From Jacaranda mimosifolia (Eukaryota > Streptophyta > Magnoliopsida > Lamiales > Bignoniaceae), in contig CM032128.1 in the NCBI GenBank assembly GCA_018894105.1, positions 13,497,001 through 13,561,000 on the forward strand: a DNA stretch of 64,000 nt, read 5' to 3'. A model generated the notes under the pieces. It was not told the DNA's origin, made no database searches, and was given only the letters and a program-made list of their open reading frames with translations. The position numbers and the translations under genes are program-made. Below, one piece after another: positions 1 to 10,324 of the stretch (its first letter is position 1; the number at the start of each line of letters is the position of its first letter).

Positions 1-135
1 AAGCAAAAATTGGTTGGAATTTTTCACCAATCTTGCAAAAGAGATCCTAGGATTCCCTTCACACACCAAAACCATGCCTTCACATAATTGGAACTGCATC
101 CCATTTATTTACGATAGTGATTGTCATATTTAATA

Positions 136-1209
136 GAGTAAATGGCACTTCACCCCCTAAATTTAATTGTTTTGCAACATTACCCACCCCCCCCCCCACA
201 CACAAATAATTAAAAGGTATTTAGCCCTATCAACTTAAAGTTATTGGAACACTTCGCTTGCAAATACAATTTCTAGCAGATTATGCAGCCGAAGAAAAAG
301 GCTATTCTTGTTATTTTCATTTTTTCCTCACCTTCCTCAACATATTTGTGTGGCACTTTACGCAATGTGTTGTTATATATATTCCCTTAAGAGGGCTATT
401 AGTTTGTAAAGTGCATTTTTTTGCTAAACTAATTAATTATATTTATAATTAAAAGGTTGAATTAGATGTTAACCTAAATATATGTATATACATTATATGA
501 GCACTGCTTCCTCTTTTATTTCTAATCAGCATGACTATAGTTTAGAGGAATAACAAAATTAATGATTCTGATTGTTTAAAGATAGATTAGATAATCTTAG
601 CATTACTAAAATAGAGCACGAGCTTTATATTTCCCTAAAATATCTTTTCTAAAGTAAGAAAAATTTGTTTGAGAGTAATAGTAAGATTATTGATTTTGCA
701 TTTTTAATGTGATTGATAGAGCAAACTTACTAGATAACAAAATAAATTAATCATTTGAAAATGAATTACAGCGCAACCATATGAATGAAAAACTAAAAAT
801 ACTTCCAACTAAAATACATGTTCTAAAACTCATTCAATTGTATTTTAACCAATAATTAATTCTCTAAACAATAGGACAAGGCAAACGAGCTAATTGAATG
901 TAAGGAAAAAAAATAAGAACCCTATTATCCTATTGTTCTTCATAAATGAATTTCTTTATTTTTGAGTTGGAAAATGTAGAAATGACAAGAGTAATTGGGT
1001 TCCTTTTTTGAGTGGAAAAAGGTGAGGAAAAGTGAAAATGACAAGAATAACTTTTTCTCCAACCATATGATCTACTAGAAATTGTATTTTGGGGGTAAAG
1101 TGTTTTGGTAACTCTAATTTGAGGGGATGAAGTGCCTTTTAGTTATTTTTGGGGGTAATGTGCCAAAACAAGTAAATTTTGGGGGGAAGGGGTGAAGTGC
1201 CATTTACCC
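136..1209. mobile_element. Mutator-like non-autonomous element with long TIRs
   Basis: The two ends are long imperfect inverted repeats of well over 100 bp. The left end reads GAGTAAATGGCACTTCACCC and the right end reads as its complement (GGGTGAAGTGCCATTTACCC). The homology continues inward through C-rich (left) and G-rich (right) stretches. The flanks carry a near-perfect 9-bp duplication, TATTTAATA (127-135) and TATTTTATA (1210-1218), one mismatch. Long TIRs with a 9-bp target duplication are the Mutator/MULE signature. The 0.9-kb interior is AT-rich and shows no transposase; the small open frames in it are not convincing. No autonomous partner is visible here. Confidence 0.75.
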
Positions 1210-1218
1210 TATTTTATA

Positions 1219-1648
1219 TGTGTTAAAAGTTTTATGTTTATTTATTTTTATATAATAATATATTTATTAAATTATTGTATAAATAAAATAAAAATTATGA
1301 TAAAATGATAATAGTGGGATGTAGGATGGATAGGCTGTAAATGATAGCTATCACACGTGTTTTAGCTGCAAAAATGAAAATATAAAAACAAAGGTATTTT
1401 AGACATCACCAAACTCACATCAAGGTGAAATTGATGTTTTATTTATAATTGATGTATAGATTTTTATTTTTCTTTTGCCACTATCTTTTATGTTCTATAT
1501 GATTATCAATGAAACAAAAAGATGATAACAATAAGTAATATCTTTCCCTCCTAATTTGATTTTCGGACTTGCATCTTGGCTGGTAGACTGAAATGTGAAT
1601 CTCTTTTGTGAAGTGTACATATATATACTTTTCCAAGTACTACTACTA

Positions 1649-1689
<41 letters not shown>

Positions 1690-1819
1690 ACTATTGTTGT
1701 TGTTATTATTATTTTTTTCCTTGATCATTATCAATCAAACATGCAAACCTATGTATTATATATTAATCTCCAATGTAATTCGAGTAAGTTCTCGATGGGC
1801 CCCATCTCAATCTAATGGT
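1219..1819. repeat. AT-rich spacer with compound triplet microsatellite
   Basis: The spacer between the MULE-like element and the outer copia element has no gene. At 1638-1713 there is a compound triplet repeat: about nine TAC units, then about nine TGC units, then TTG and TTA/ATT units. It translates as poly-Leu on one strand and poly-Ser/Asn on the other, which explains the open frames there. Those frames have no other coding features. Confidence 0.8.
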
Positions 1820-1824
1820 TGGCT

Positions 1825-4042
1825 TGTTGGAATAGTGCCCCACAGCCAATTAGGTTGGCATGAATACTATTTCACTTGGAATACAATCTTGATTGAATGA
1901 TATTCTTATAAAAATGGTCATCTTCATCTTATGCTTATTTTACTTCACTGGCATTTATTTGAAGCCCCGAAATCACACAAGGCTATGGGACTTGGTCACT
2001 CACTAGGTGGTGATAATGAAATAATTCTCTATGGTCGTGATTTTAAATATTCTAAGTCATAGAATCTTATGAGATGGGGCACATAAGATTCGGATAGACT
2101 TGCACTAATGATACATAAATATAAGGAGTTGGATATTGCTCCATTTCATGAGCAATCCATGTTAGATATGGATGCATGTTAAATCGGTGCTTATTAGAGA
2201 ACAAGTTCACTAAACACTCGCCCCAAGAATCCACTAGGTAGCCGGAGTGGCAAGTCGATAGTAGCAAGTTCTCCAACTTACGCTAATGTATATAATTAGT
2301 CCTTTGACCTAAGGATCCATAGTAGCCTTGTGTTTGGGTCCTCATACTTCCACTCTTCACCGACTACTTAACAGATCATTCGGGTTGAGATTGGTTATGA
2401 GCTAATTAAGCATAGAGGTTTGTGAGATCCAAGATGGGGCCCATCTCCTCGTTGTTGTGAAGGATGAGTGCATCTCCTATGTATTCTATCGATTCTATGA
2501 AACCCTTGTGCAAGGTAGTATGACAATTTGGAAAAGGAGTTTCCAGAGATGAAGTCATAAAGAGGAATCGAACAATAGATTTAGAAATATAGTTATTGAA
2601 TTTATTAGGAAACCGACAAATATATTGCCCTAGGCCTCTTTCGGGAGATAAGAGATGGAAGATCCGTAGTTGTATGATAAGCGTTGAGTTAGAATGGTTC
2701 ATCGAGACATATTCATTCATCCAATTAATTGGGCTCCATGGACTTGTTGCTAAACATCGACTATAGAGATTGGGTACTATTCAATTAATAGAGATTAATT
2801 AAAGAGTTATTAATTTAAAGGAGTTTAAATCAATGTGAATATTTTAATATTCAAAATATCATAATAAGTTGTGAGTCCATGTCCAATAAATGAATGAATC
2901 TAATGGGTCACACACAAAAGCTTAAAGGCATTTCTTACTTGACAGGAGGAATTTTCTATGAAGTTAGAAAATTCTATCTAGGCATTTTGCAGAGAAAATC
3001 AATTGACTATATTTTTGGTCATCTTGACTTGATTAATTTAATTGTTAAATTAATCAAAATAATTTTAAAAGTTAAATTAGACCAGTTAAATTAAGAAGTT
3101 AATTTAATTGGTGCCATGTGACTATTAATCAGTCAAATTAACTTAAAGAGTTACGTTAACACATATTAACTTAAAGAGTTAAGTTAATTGACTTAAGCAG
3201 TTAAGTCAAACCAATTTAATATCTTTAATTTAATTAAAATGAAATTTTCATTTTTTGGGAGAAAATCAAATGAAGGAGTTCATTTGAATTTAGTGAGAGT
3301 TAATTTGCATTACATTTCATAAGATGAAATATAGATGCTAATTAAATGCAAATGCATGTGAAATTCAAATTCACATGCAAGTTGGCAAGTTGGGCAATAA
3401 GCATGGAAGGAGTGATAGCAACTTGCATCACACTCTCCTCTATCTATAAATACCAAGTGGCCAGCTATGTGATGGTCTCCTAATTGATTCCCTCATTTCC
3501 CTCTAAAAGTGTAATATCCTTGTGTTGAAGATTCTCACTCACCAAAATACTCTCCCTCTCCAATTCCTCTCCAAATGCCACTCCCTCACGTTCATCCTCA
3601 AGTTATCTAGCTTATTTGAGGCTGATCTAGAGCTTCCTTGGGTGTGTGGACTAATTCATAAGAGGTCCAACACTTGGGGGACTTGGTGCTCCTTGGTGAA
3701 CCATTGTTGTTTGGCTGTTTGTGTGGTAGATTTGAAGGACCTAGGAGGTTTTGATTTGCACAAAATTTTGGTAGCTTCTACCTTGGTGTGTGATGGAGCT
3801 CTCTGCCAATTTTGATGATTTTTGGAGTTGTGGAAGGCCTTCAATTGTTGATCGCTTCTGTTGTACGCGAGTTGCTCCATTGAAGTGTTCCTTGGAGTGT
3901 TTCTACTCTTGCCTTCAGATTTAGCTTTAAGGGTGAATTTTATAGACTTAAATCTGAGTAGATCCTTAGAGTGAAGCGGTTAAGTTATATTTAGCCTTTT
4001 TATGGTTTTATATTATAGATCCTTAGCCTATTCCTACTTTCA
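1825..4042 (+). repeat. 5' LTR of outer copia element
   Basis: A 2218-bp LTR starting TGTTGGAATAG and ending CCTACTTTCA. It aligns along its length with 21266-23408, apart from a deletion of about 70 bp in the 3' copy (bases around 2050-2120 here are missing there). A candidate TATA box, CTATAAATA, lies at 3444-3452, so transcription would start around 3480. By eye roughly one base in eight differs from the partner LTR over the first 200 bp, mostly transitions, indicating an old insertion. The open frames in this interval are not host genes. Confidence 0.92.
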
Positions 4043-4044
4043 TG

Positions 4045-4057
4045 TGGTATCGGAGTC
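4045..4057 (+). other. Primer binding site of outer copia element
   Basis: TGGTATCGGAGTC lies two bases after the 5' LTR. It matches the usual plant retrotransposon primer site complementary to initiator methionine tRNA (TGGTATCAGAGC) apart from a few changes. Its position fixes the end of the LTR and the + orientation of the element. Confidence 0.88.
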
Positions 4058-5989
4058 TAATTCATGCTTTAATTTGAATTTTCATGAATTAATTAACATG
4101 ATGAATTGATTCTAATATCCAAATACTTGATTCAATTGATGAATTTGAGTGTTTGGATGATTTTGGATATAACTCCTTTTGTGATGGATTGAGATATGTA
4201 AATATGTGATTTAAGTGTTGATCGATATTTGCTATGATTTTGATTCATGTTAGTTAATGTTAAATGTTGATTTAGCATTGGATGATGTTATATGTTGATA
4301 TAGCATGCTTAATTTGGCCTTAAGATGTTATGGTCATTTTTAGATCCAACTGAATTGGAGTTAATTGAAGATTTTTGGAGAATATTGATTCTTACTTGCA
4401 CTTGATTTTTGAAGCATGTTTGAGCACTTGAATTTCCATTTTTGAAAGGTCTTTTAAATCTGAAAATTAATCTAATATGTATGAATTAATGTTATGAAAG
4501 TGTCCATAATTTTTTGGTGCTTAAAAATAGGCCAAAAATAGCTTTGACTCTGTCTGAAACGACACTTGGCAAGCTGCAGCCCAAGCTGCCTGGCCAGGAG
4601 CCAAGTTGTTTTGGATGAATTTTGAGGACATGTCTTATGTTTATTTGTGCTCAAAATTAATTTTAATTCATGCTAATTAGATGCACAAATGTTGTGCAAG
4701 TGTTCATAATTATGTTTGACATTTTTGCATGCTTTTAAAGTCTTGTTCCAGTTAATCTTCAATTAAGTGAAAAAATGAGATGCATAAGGAGTTATGCTTA
4801 CTGATGCTAGTTATTTAATTCTTTATGATATAAGCATTTAATTTAATGAATTGAATGTCAATTCTTATTTGTTATTCATTTAATTGTTGAATGGATTATG
4901 AATGTATATGGATGAACATGAATCTTTAAATTAGTTTTATTTGTTTCAAGTTGTTTAAAATGGTTGTATTAAATAGGGACTTGCATGTATCTTGTTTTTC
5001 TATCTTGTAAATGCTATGAGAGTAGAAATCTAGGGGTGAGGATCTTTTTTCTCATGTAAATATTGCAAGGAGACAAAGAAGGCCAAGGAAATCAAGGAGG
5101 CATGAAGACCTATGAATGTATAGGATACATTTATGTAATAGATAGATTTATCAACCCACTTATAATCAACTAAGTAATGCACCTATGGCTCTAAGTGTAC
5201 TACTTGGTTAAGGCTTATGGTCATCCCACTCTAGGAGCATGCTAAGTGCATTTACTTATTTATGCTTTCTTTGTCCTATTGATGTATTATATGCATGGTT
5301 AGGGTATAGAAAACCTAAACAAGAGATTATAAAATTGATGAGATATTTCAAAGCAAGAAAATCCCTCCACTTATAGGAGTCTAAGTGTTTTCAAAATATT
5401 AAGTCAATTTGGATACAAATTAAAAGGAGTTTTAATTAATCCAAACCTTTTACCAATTGTTTGTGACATGAGATGCTACCACAATTGAATGATGTCTCAC
5501 GAGTCGTGGGTCACACTTATGGAGGAAAGCTATGCTCACTTACTTAGCATATGATGTACTTTAATTTGTAACTAGCAATGGCATTATCTCACGAGTCATT
5601 GAATAACTAAAGATTGATTGGTAGGTCTGACTTAAACACGTAGTAGTGTAGATGTTGCATGAATTGTGGGTCTACATGAAGAGTGAGGCAAAACATATCA
5701 AGGGTTGCATAGAGATGCAATTAACAAAAGTTACCGTACGATTGTTTGTGGATGTCTCACGAGTCGCGAGTTCGCTACAAGTCCTTTAAGCATTGATTCA
5801 CACTAGCAAATGAGATTTTTTGAATTTCTTATGGTGGTGAGGAATTTGATAAAATAGTGGGAAAAAACATGCTTAAAAATCCATGAACATGTTTTCAATA
5901 TCAAAATTCAATCATGTGCTCATATTCCCTTTTTCTCCCTTGAAGATTTGCGAAATCTCAATTAATGACTTAGAATCCACTAATTGTTA
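4058..5989 (+). other. Leader region of outer copia element, no intact gene
   Basis: About 1.9 kb of AT-rich sequence between the primer site and the recognisable gag. It corresponds in inverted orientation to 16,300-18,174 of the inner element; for example the motif around 4150 (GTTTGGATGAT) has its counterpart near 18160. A recurring CTCACGAGTC-type phrase occurs near 5495, 5588 and 5756. No supportable coding region was seen; the short ORF at 4472-4654 is not convincing. Confidence 0.6.
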
Positions 5990-6740
5990 TTATAGAAACC
6001 AATAAAATCTCATGGCCTAACTTTCACGGTTGACTAAACTTCAAAATGGGTCCAGATTCCAAGGAATGGACATTTGTCCTAGTTCAAGGTGCTCCAAATC
6101 CCATTCAGGATCAATGCAGATCAAGAGACACATGAAATATCCATGAATTGGGTTAAGGGTTACCTCATATCCCATACTCTCATGATGGGGTCTACGAACT
6201 TCAAAAGTCTCATGAATACACAAAACATACATCGATTAATTGCTTACAAGAGTTGTAAGGAAAGCAAGGTATGAGAGATTCATGTTGTTCAAGGAGATTT
6301 TTCAAGCTATAATGGATGAGGGGTCATGTGTCCTCGACTACGGTCTAAAGATAATTAGGCTTGTTGAGAAGCCCTTCAACTTAGATGCAGAGGTGGACGA
6401 CAATGGTTTCCATGGGGATTTGACCTCACATCCTTGTTAAGCTTATTTGACTAAAGTGTTAGTCTAGGCGGAGAAAATCATGACAAGGGCATACCACTAA
6501 TGATTCCTTTATCTTTCCACTCTAAAGGCCCTAAAGGCAAGTAGAAAAAAGGTAAGAAGAATAAATGTTCTTTTTCAAGAGGAAACAAACATTTAAGGTA
6601 TTCGATGGAGTCAAGAAGATTATAAAGGATAAACTTGATGCTACTTATTTCTACTTTAGGAAGAAAGGCCATCAGAAGCGGTACTGCAGGGAATACTTTG
6701 AAACCTTTGGGAAGGGTATGTACTTTTTGAAGTGCGTCTA
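5990..6740 (+). pseudogene. Decayed copia gag of outer element
   Basis: Remnant of the Gag nucleocapsid polyprotein. Readable pieces switch between frames. One is residues 1-66 of an open stretch at 6240-6440 (...MLFKEIFQAIMDEGSC...DYGLKIIRLVEK), which resembles the helical core of copia Gag. A zinc-knuckle relic near 6640-6700 has GHQKRYC, but the first two cysteines have become Tyr and Phe-type codons, so the CCHC motif is broken. The homologous part of the inner element (minus strand, about 16,230-15,560) is decayed in a different way. Confidence 0.7.
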
Positions 6741-7983
6741 AGGATAAATTCTTCCTCATAGATATATGATATCGCATGTGGTTATCATCTTTGTAATTTA
6801 TTACAAAGAATGAAAAGAAGAATAAGTTTTAGTGAGAGGGATTTGATCATATGCTTTGGCAATGGAGCAAAAGTTGCGGCCAAAGCCGAAGGTATAAAAT
6901 AAATTAGACTTAGAGAACTTCTTACTTGTATTGCATCCTTGTTATTATGTATCGTATCTTGTTAAGAACATTATTTTAATTCCCATTTTGGATAGTGAAA
7001 TGAGGATCAGAATCACCTATCAATGTGTTGGGCTGGGATCCAATAATATTGACTAGGGGATGGTCGAAGGATAAGCTTCAAAGATGTCAGGGTCGAGTCA
7101 TGCAATCACTAGCAAAAGTCAGGCTAGCCGAGGTGCCCTCAGCTAAGGCTCTCCGACGCTCAAGGTAGTATAGAATTGACTAAACAATCGAATAGGAGAG
7201 TGAGGACTCAAAGTAGAATATGGCATACCTTGCTAAAGGCAATGGATGGGGTATTTATAGCCTTCTCCAGGTGGCTGATAAGTCCGAGATGCCCTTGACA
7301 AGCATGAAAGACTGTTGTACTCACCTGAGGGCTTTGGTTCTTCTCCCATCTGTGTAATATTCTAGGTGGTGCATACTATTTTGGCATAGCTAAGAAAAGG
7401 TATTATGTGGTGGCATGCACCATTAATGCAACAGCGCACCACCTGGTGGAGCATTCAATATGGCTAGGGGGCTGTAGCCCTAGTTCAACCTCCATGGTCG
7501 AAGTGGGTACTTCTGTAGGGTGTCTCCCCAGGCTCTAGTCGACAGGGTGTAACCTCATCACGGTCAAACAAAATTTGGGGCGTACTCTGGTTATGGTCGA
7601 GCATGATCTGGTTGACGAGATGAATGCCTATGCTCATTGTGATGGGCACGGTCTTGCTGGTCAAGACCCGATCGATTGGTTGGGCTTATCTATGATCGGA
7701 CTGTTGTATACCGTAGTGCTATCCTGGTCAAGTAATGTTGGGCTAGGTCAATTAGGCTATCTCGTATCAGATATGATTTTTAAATATCAAATAAACAATT
7801 GATGACAATAAAGAATGGTTCTTTAGTTGCTAATGGTACACTAAACAATGGACTATATATTTTGGATTCTCAACCATCATTAATGTACATTCAATAAAGT
7901 AGAAGAAAATTTGATAACCAAGAAGATGCCATATTGTGGCTTGCTAGACTTGGACGTATTCTCAAGAATAGGTGAACAAGTTA
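6741..7983 (+). pseudogene. Decayed copia protease and pre-integrase region, split by a solo LTR
   Basis: Downstream of gag the motif YDIACGYHLC near 6760-6790 corresponds to the copia protease active-site region (family D-T-A/G-C-G-S). The catalytic Asp is present but the flanking residues have changed. FGNGAKVAA near 6855-6880 is the conserved stretch that follows it. The sequence then reads to a GATAGTGAA motif at 6991-6999, is interrupted by the solo LTR at 7001-7769, and resumes about 7770 with sequence colinear with 15,170-15,300 (minus) of the inner element. Several in-frame stops are present. Confidence 0.65.
7001..7769 (-). mobile_element. Solo LTR of a Ty3/gypsy element inserted in copia protease region
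   Basis: This block interrupts sequence that is continuous in the inner copia copy (minus strand about 15,230-15,290). It has TG...CA ends (TGAGGATC... to ...CTCGTATCA). Its organisation follows the gypsy LTRs at 23917 and 28600: a GTCAGGCTAGCCGAG motif, then CTCAGCTAAG and CTCCGA, and a GGGTATTTATAG segment near 7249 that is a TATA box on the minus strand. A clean 5-bp target duplication is not visible; AATGA and TATGA nearby differ by one base, so the exact ends are uncertain by a few bases. It is a diverged relative of the 23.9-29.3 kb element, not a recent copy. The small ORF inside it is not a gene. Confidence 0.72.
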
Positions 7984-9240
7984 GAAGCTCTCAAAGTACT
8001 AAACATTAGTGGCATAGAGGATCTTCATACTCGTGAATCTTGTTTAAAAGAAAAAATGATCGAAGCTCCTTTTGTAGGGCAAACGAAGCAAACCACAAGT
8101 CCTTCAGATATGATCCACACGGAAGTTTGTAGACCACTAAAAGTTAGTGCAAGAGGTGGCTATTCCTACTAGGAGTGTTCAAATCTAACCCAATCTAATC
8201 CAAAAAAAAAAAATAAACTGACAAACTGATCCAAAAAATCGAAAACCAACCAAAATTAAACTTTTTTGGATTAAATTTGAATTTTTTTTTAAACTGATTA
8301 GTTTGAATTGATTTTCAATTTTAATCTCAAAAATTGATCCAATTCAAACTGAACCAAAATTTATATACTAATAATATAAAAAATATATATCTTAATTGTA
8401 AAATACACAAATAAATTAAAATAAACTAAACCTAGGATTTTTTCACTTTCAAAAATCAAATGCATAGGAATAATTATTGTGGACTTATAACATTATAGTT
8501 GTTTATTCTTACATAATTTGAATTAATTCCACAAGATTAGTGTGATATGATTGCTAAATGAAATTTACAAATTGATTGATTAAATTAGTTTAATTATCAA
8601 TAGTAACTTGCCAAATATTTCAATTAAAATTTTAAATTGAAAAATTGAAATAACCAATCCAATCCAGGTCGATTTAAAATGGATTAGATTGGATCGGATT
8701 TACAATAAAAATCTAACCGATCCAAACTGATTGAATATAGATTATATAGTTTGGATCGGTTGGCTTTTTGTCCCAAAATTGATTCTAATCGAACTGCGAA
8801 CACCTCTAATTCCTACTTTGTAACCTTCACCGATGATCATACTCAATTCAAACATGCTTATTTTATGAAGTACAAGTTCGAAGCTTTTGAACAGTTCAAA
8901 GAGTATAGGAATGAAGTAGAAAATCAACTAGGACTTAGTATTAAAGCTCTTCGATCAAATCGAGGAAGGAAATACTTAAGTACCAATGGATTATGTAAAG
9001 GAAAATCGATTATCTCACAATAGACTCCACCCGACACACCCCAACATAATAGGATAGCCGAGAGGAGAAATCGTACCTTGTTGGACATGGTATATTCATG
9101 ATGTGCTTCACCGATATGCCTATATCCTTTTGGGGATATGCCTTAGAAACGGCGGCGAGGCTACTAAAGGTAGTACCATCAAAGTCAGTGTCAAAGACAC
9201 CACATGAGATATGATATAACAAAACACATTCTTACTCTTT
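7972..9240 (+). pseudogene. Decayed copia integrase, split by a MITE
   Basis: The GAG-pre-integrase zinc motif and rve integrase core of the outer element. Part 1 (7972-8169) reads MNKLEALKVLNISGIEDLH, then a C-L-K-E-K segment, a D-x-IHTEVC first-Asp region and ends at GGYSY. Part 2 resumes in frame after the MITE at 8809 with FVTFTDDHTQF, includes SNRGRKYLST, and reaches IAERRNRTLLDM near 9055-9090, which still has the Glu of the DDE triad. Frameshifts lie between 9000 and 9060 and after 9100. The copy at 14433-15068 in the inner element is the longer uninterrupted version. Confidence 0.85.
8170..8808. mobile_element. hAT-type MITE inserted in copia integrase
   Basis: A 639-bp element with short TIRs TAGGAGTGTTC at the left and, read from the right, TAGAGGTGTTC. 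It is flanked by a perfect 8-bp duplication ATTCCTAC (8162-8169 and 8809-8816), the hAT hallmark. The interior is rich in AATCCAAT/GGATTGG-type motifs with partial inverted symmetry and encodes no transposase. The integrase reading frame on either side is colinear once one duplication copy is discounted, so the MITE arrived after the copia element. Confidence 0.9.
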
Positions 9241-9593
9241 TATAAGAGTTTGTGGGCCTCCCACATACGTGAAGAAGTTAGTAGGAGACATGTTGGATGC
9301 AAAATCCACTTTGTGAAAGTTTGTAGGACACCCAAGAGAGTCTTTAGATTATTATTTCTCTGGTACCTCAAAACAAAAGGTGTTTGTTTTAGAAACACCA
9401 TCTTTTTGGAAAAGAAATTTCTATTAGATAGAAATAGCATTGTCGTTGAACTTGATGAAGTTCAAGATGATCATAAAAACTCATAAATGGTAGAAGCAAG
9501 AGAACCTCAGAGCCCAGCACACAACCTCTAAGAAGGTCAGACCAAATCAAGAAGCAACCCGCAAAGTTTGAATTCCTTTATAAAACAAGCCAA
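9241..9593 (+). pseudogene. Decayed linker between copia integrase and RT
   Basis: Fragments of the integrase C-terminal region of the outer element. A stretch at 9250-9486 reads ...HFVKVCRTPKRVFRLLFLWYLKTKGVCFRNTIFLEKKFL... in shifting frames. It is colinear with the inner element on the minus strand about 14,160-14,460, where the same FLEKKFL phrase occurs. It encodes no independent product. Confidence 0.65.
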
Positions 9594-10319
9594 GTAGATA
9601 GTGATCCAAAGATCTATAAGAAAGCTATGTTGGACATAGATTCGGGGCATTGGCTTGAGGCCATGAAATCTGAAATGGACTCCATGCATTCCAATAAAGT
9701 ATGGACTGGTGTAGATACATCGGAGGGTATAGTACCCTCTGGTTGCAAATGGATCTATGAGCGAAAGCTAGGAGTCGATGGAGAGTTAATGACCTTTTAA
9801 GGTAAGACTAGTGGCAAAAGGTTACACTCAGAGACCTGGTATTGATTTCAAGGAAACCTTTTCACTAGTCGCTATGCCTAAGTTCATTAAGATTATGCTT
9901 TCCATAACTACATATTATGACTATGAGATATGTCAAAGGGATGTGAAAACTGCTTTCTTCAATGGAAACATTGAAGAAGAAATCTATATGGAGCAACCAC
10001 AAGGTTTTTCATCAAAGGGGAGTGAGCAAAAGTTTTTGAAACTCCAAAGGTCCATTTATGGACTTAAACTAGCATCCCAAAGTTGGAACATATGTTTTGA
10101 TAAAACAATCAAATCATTTGGATTTAACAAAAATATGTATGTACCTTATTTGTATAAAAATGCTAGTGGGAGTTCAATACAGTTTATTGTGCTTTATGTC
10201 GATGACATTCTTCTCATTGAAAATAAGATAGAAATGTTAGAGTGTACTAAAAACATGGTTATCTTCAAAATTCTAAGGATTTAGGAGAAGCATCATGTGT
10301 ATTGGGAATACAGATCCAT
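9594..10319 (+). pseudogene. Decayed copia reverse transcriptase, N-terminal part (outer element)
   Basis: RVT_2 reverse transcriptase. The first part (9594-9800) carries the HWLEAMKSEMDSM-type start in one frame. After a stop and frame change, the open stretch 9811-10284 holds KGYTQRPGIDFKETFS, the motif-A region (RDVKTAFFNGNIEEEIYMEQPQGF) with its catalytic Asp, SIYGLKLASQSWN, and the catalytic YVDDILL box. A stop follows at about 10,285 and the gene is then cut at 10,320 by the inner copia insertion. Its continuation is at 20,416. The key Asp residues are kept, so decay is by stops and frameshifts rather than active-site loss. Confidence 0.88.
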
Positions 10320-10324
10320 ATAGA

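Noticed and set aside
1595..1900. Leu-rich and Ser-rich ORFs on both strands around 1500-1900
   Set aside because: They are translations of the triplet microsatellite and have no coding features elsewhere.
2067..3880. Several 60-100 codon ORFs on both strands between 2.0 and 3.9 kb
   Set aside because: They lie entirely inside the 5' LTR of the outer copia element and recur, broken, in the partner LTR.
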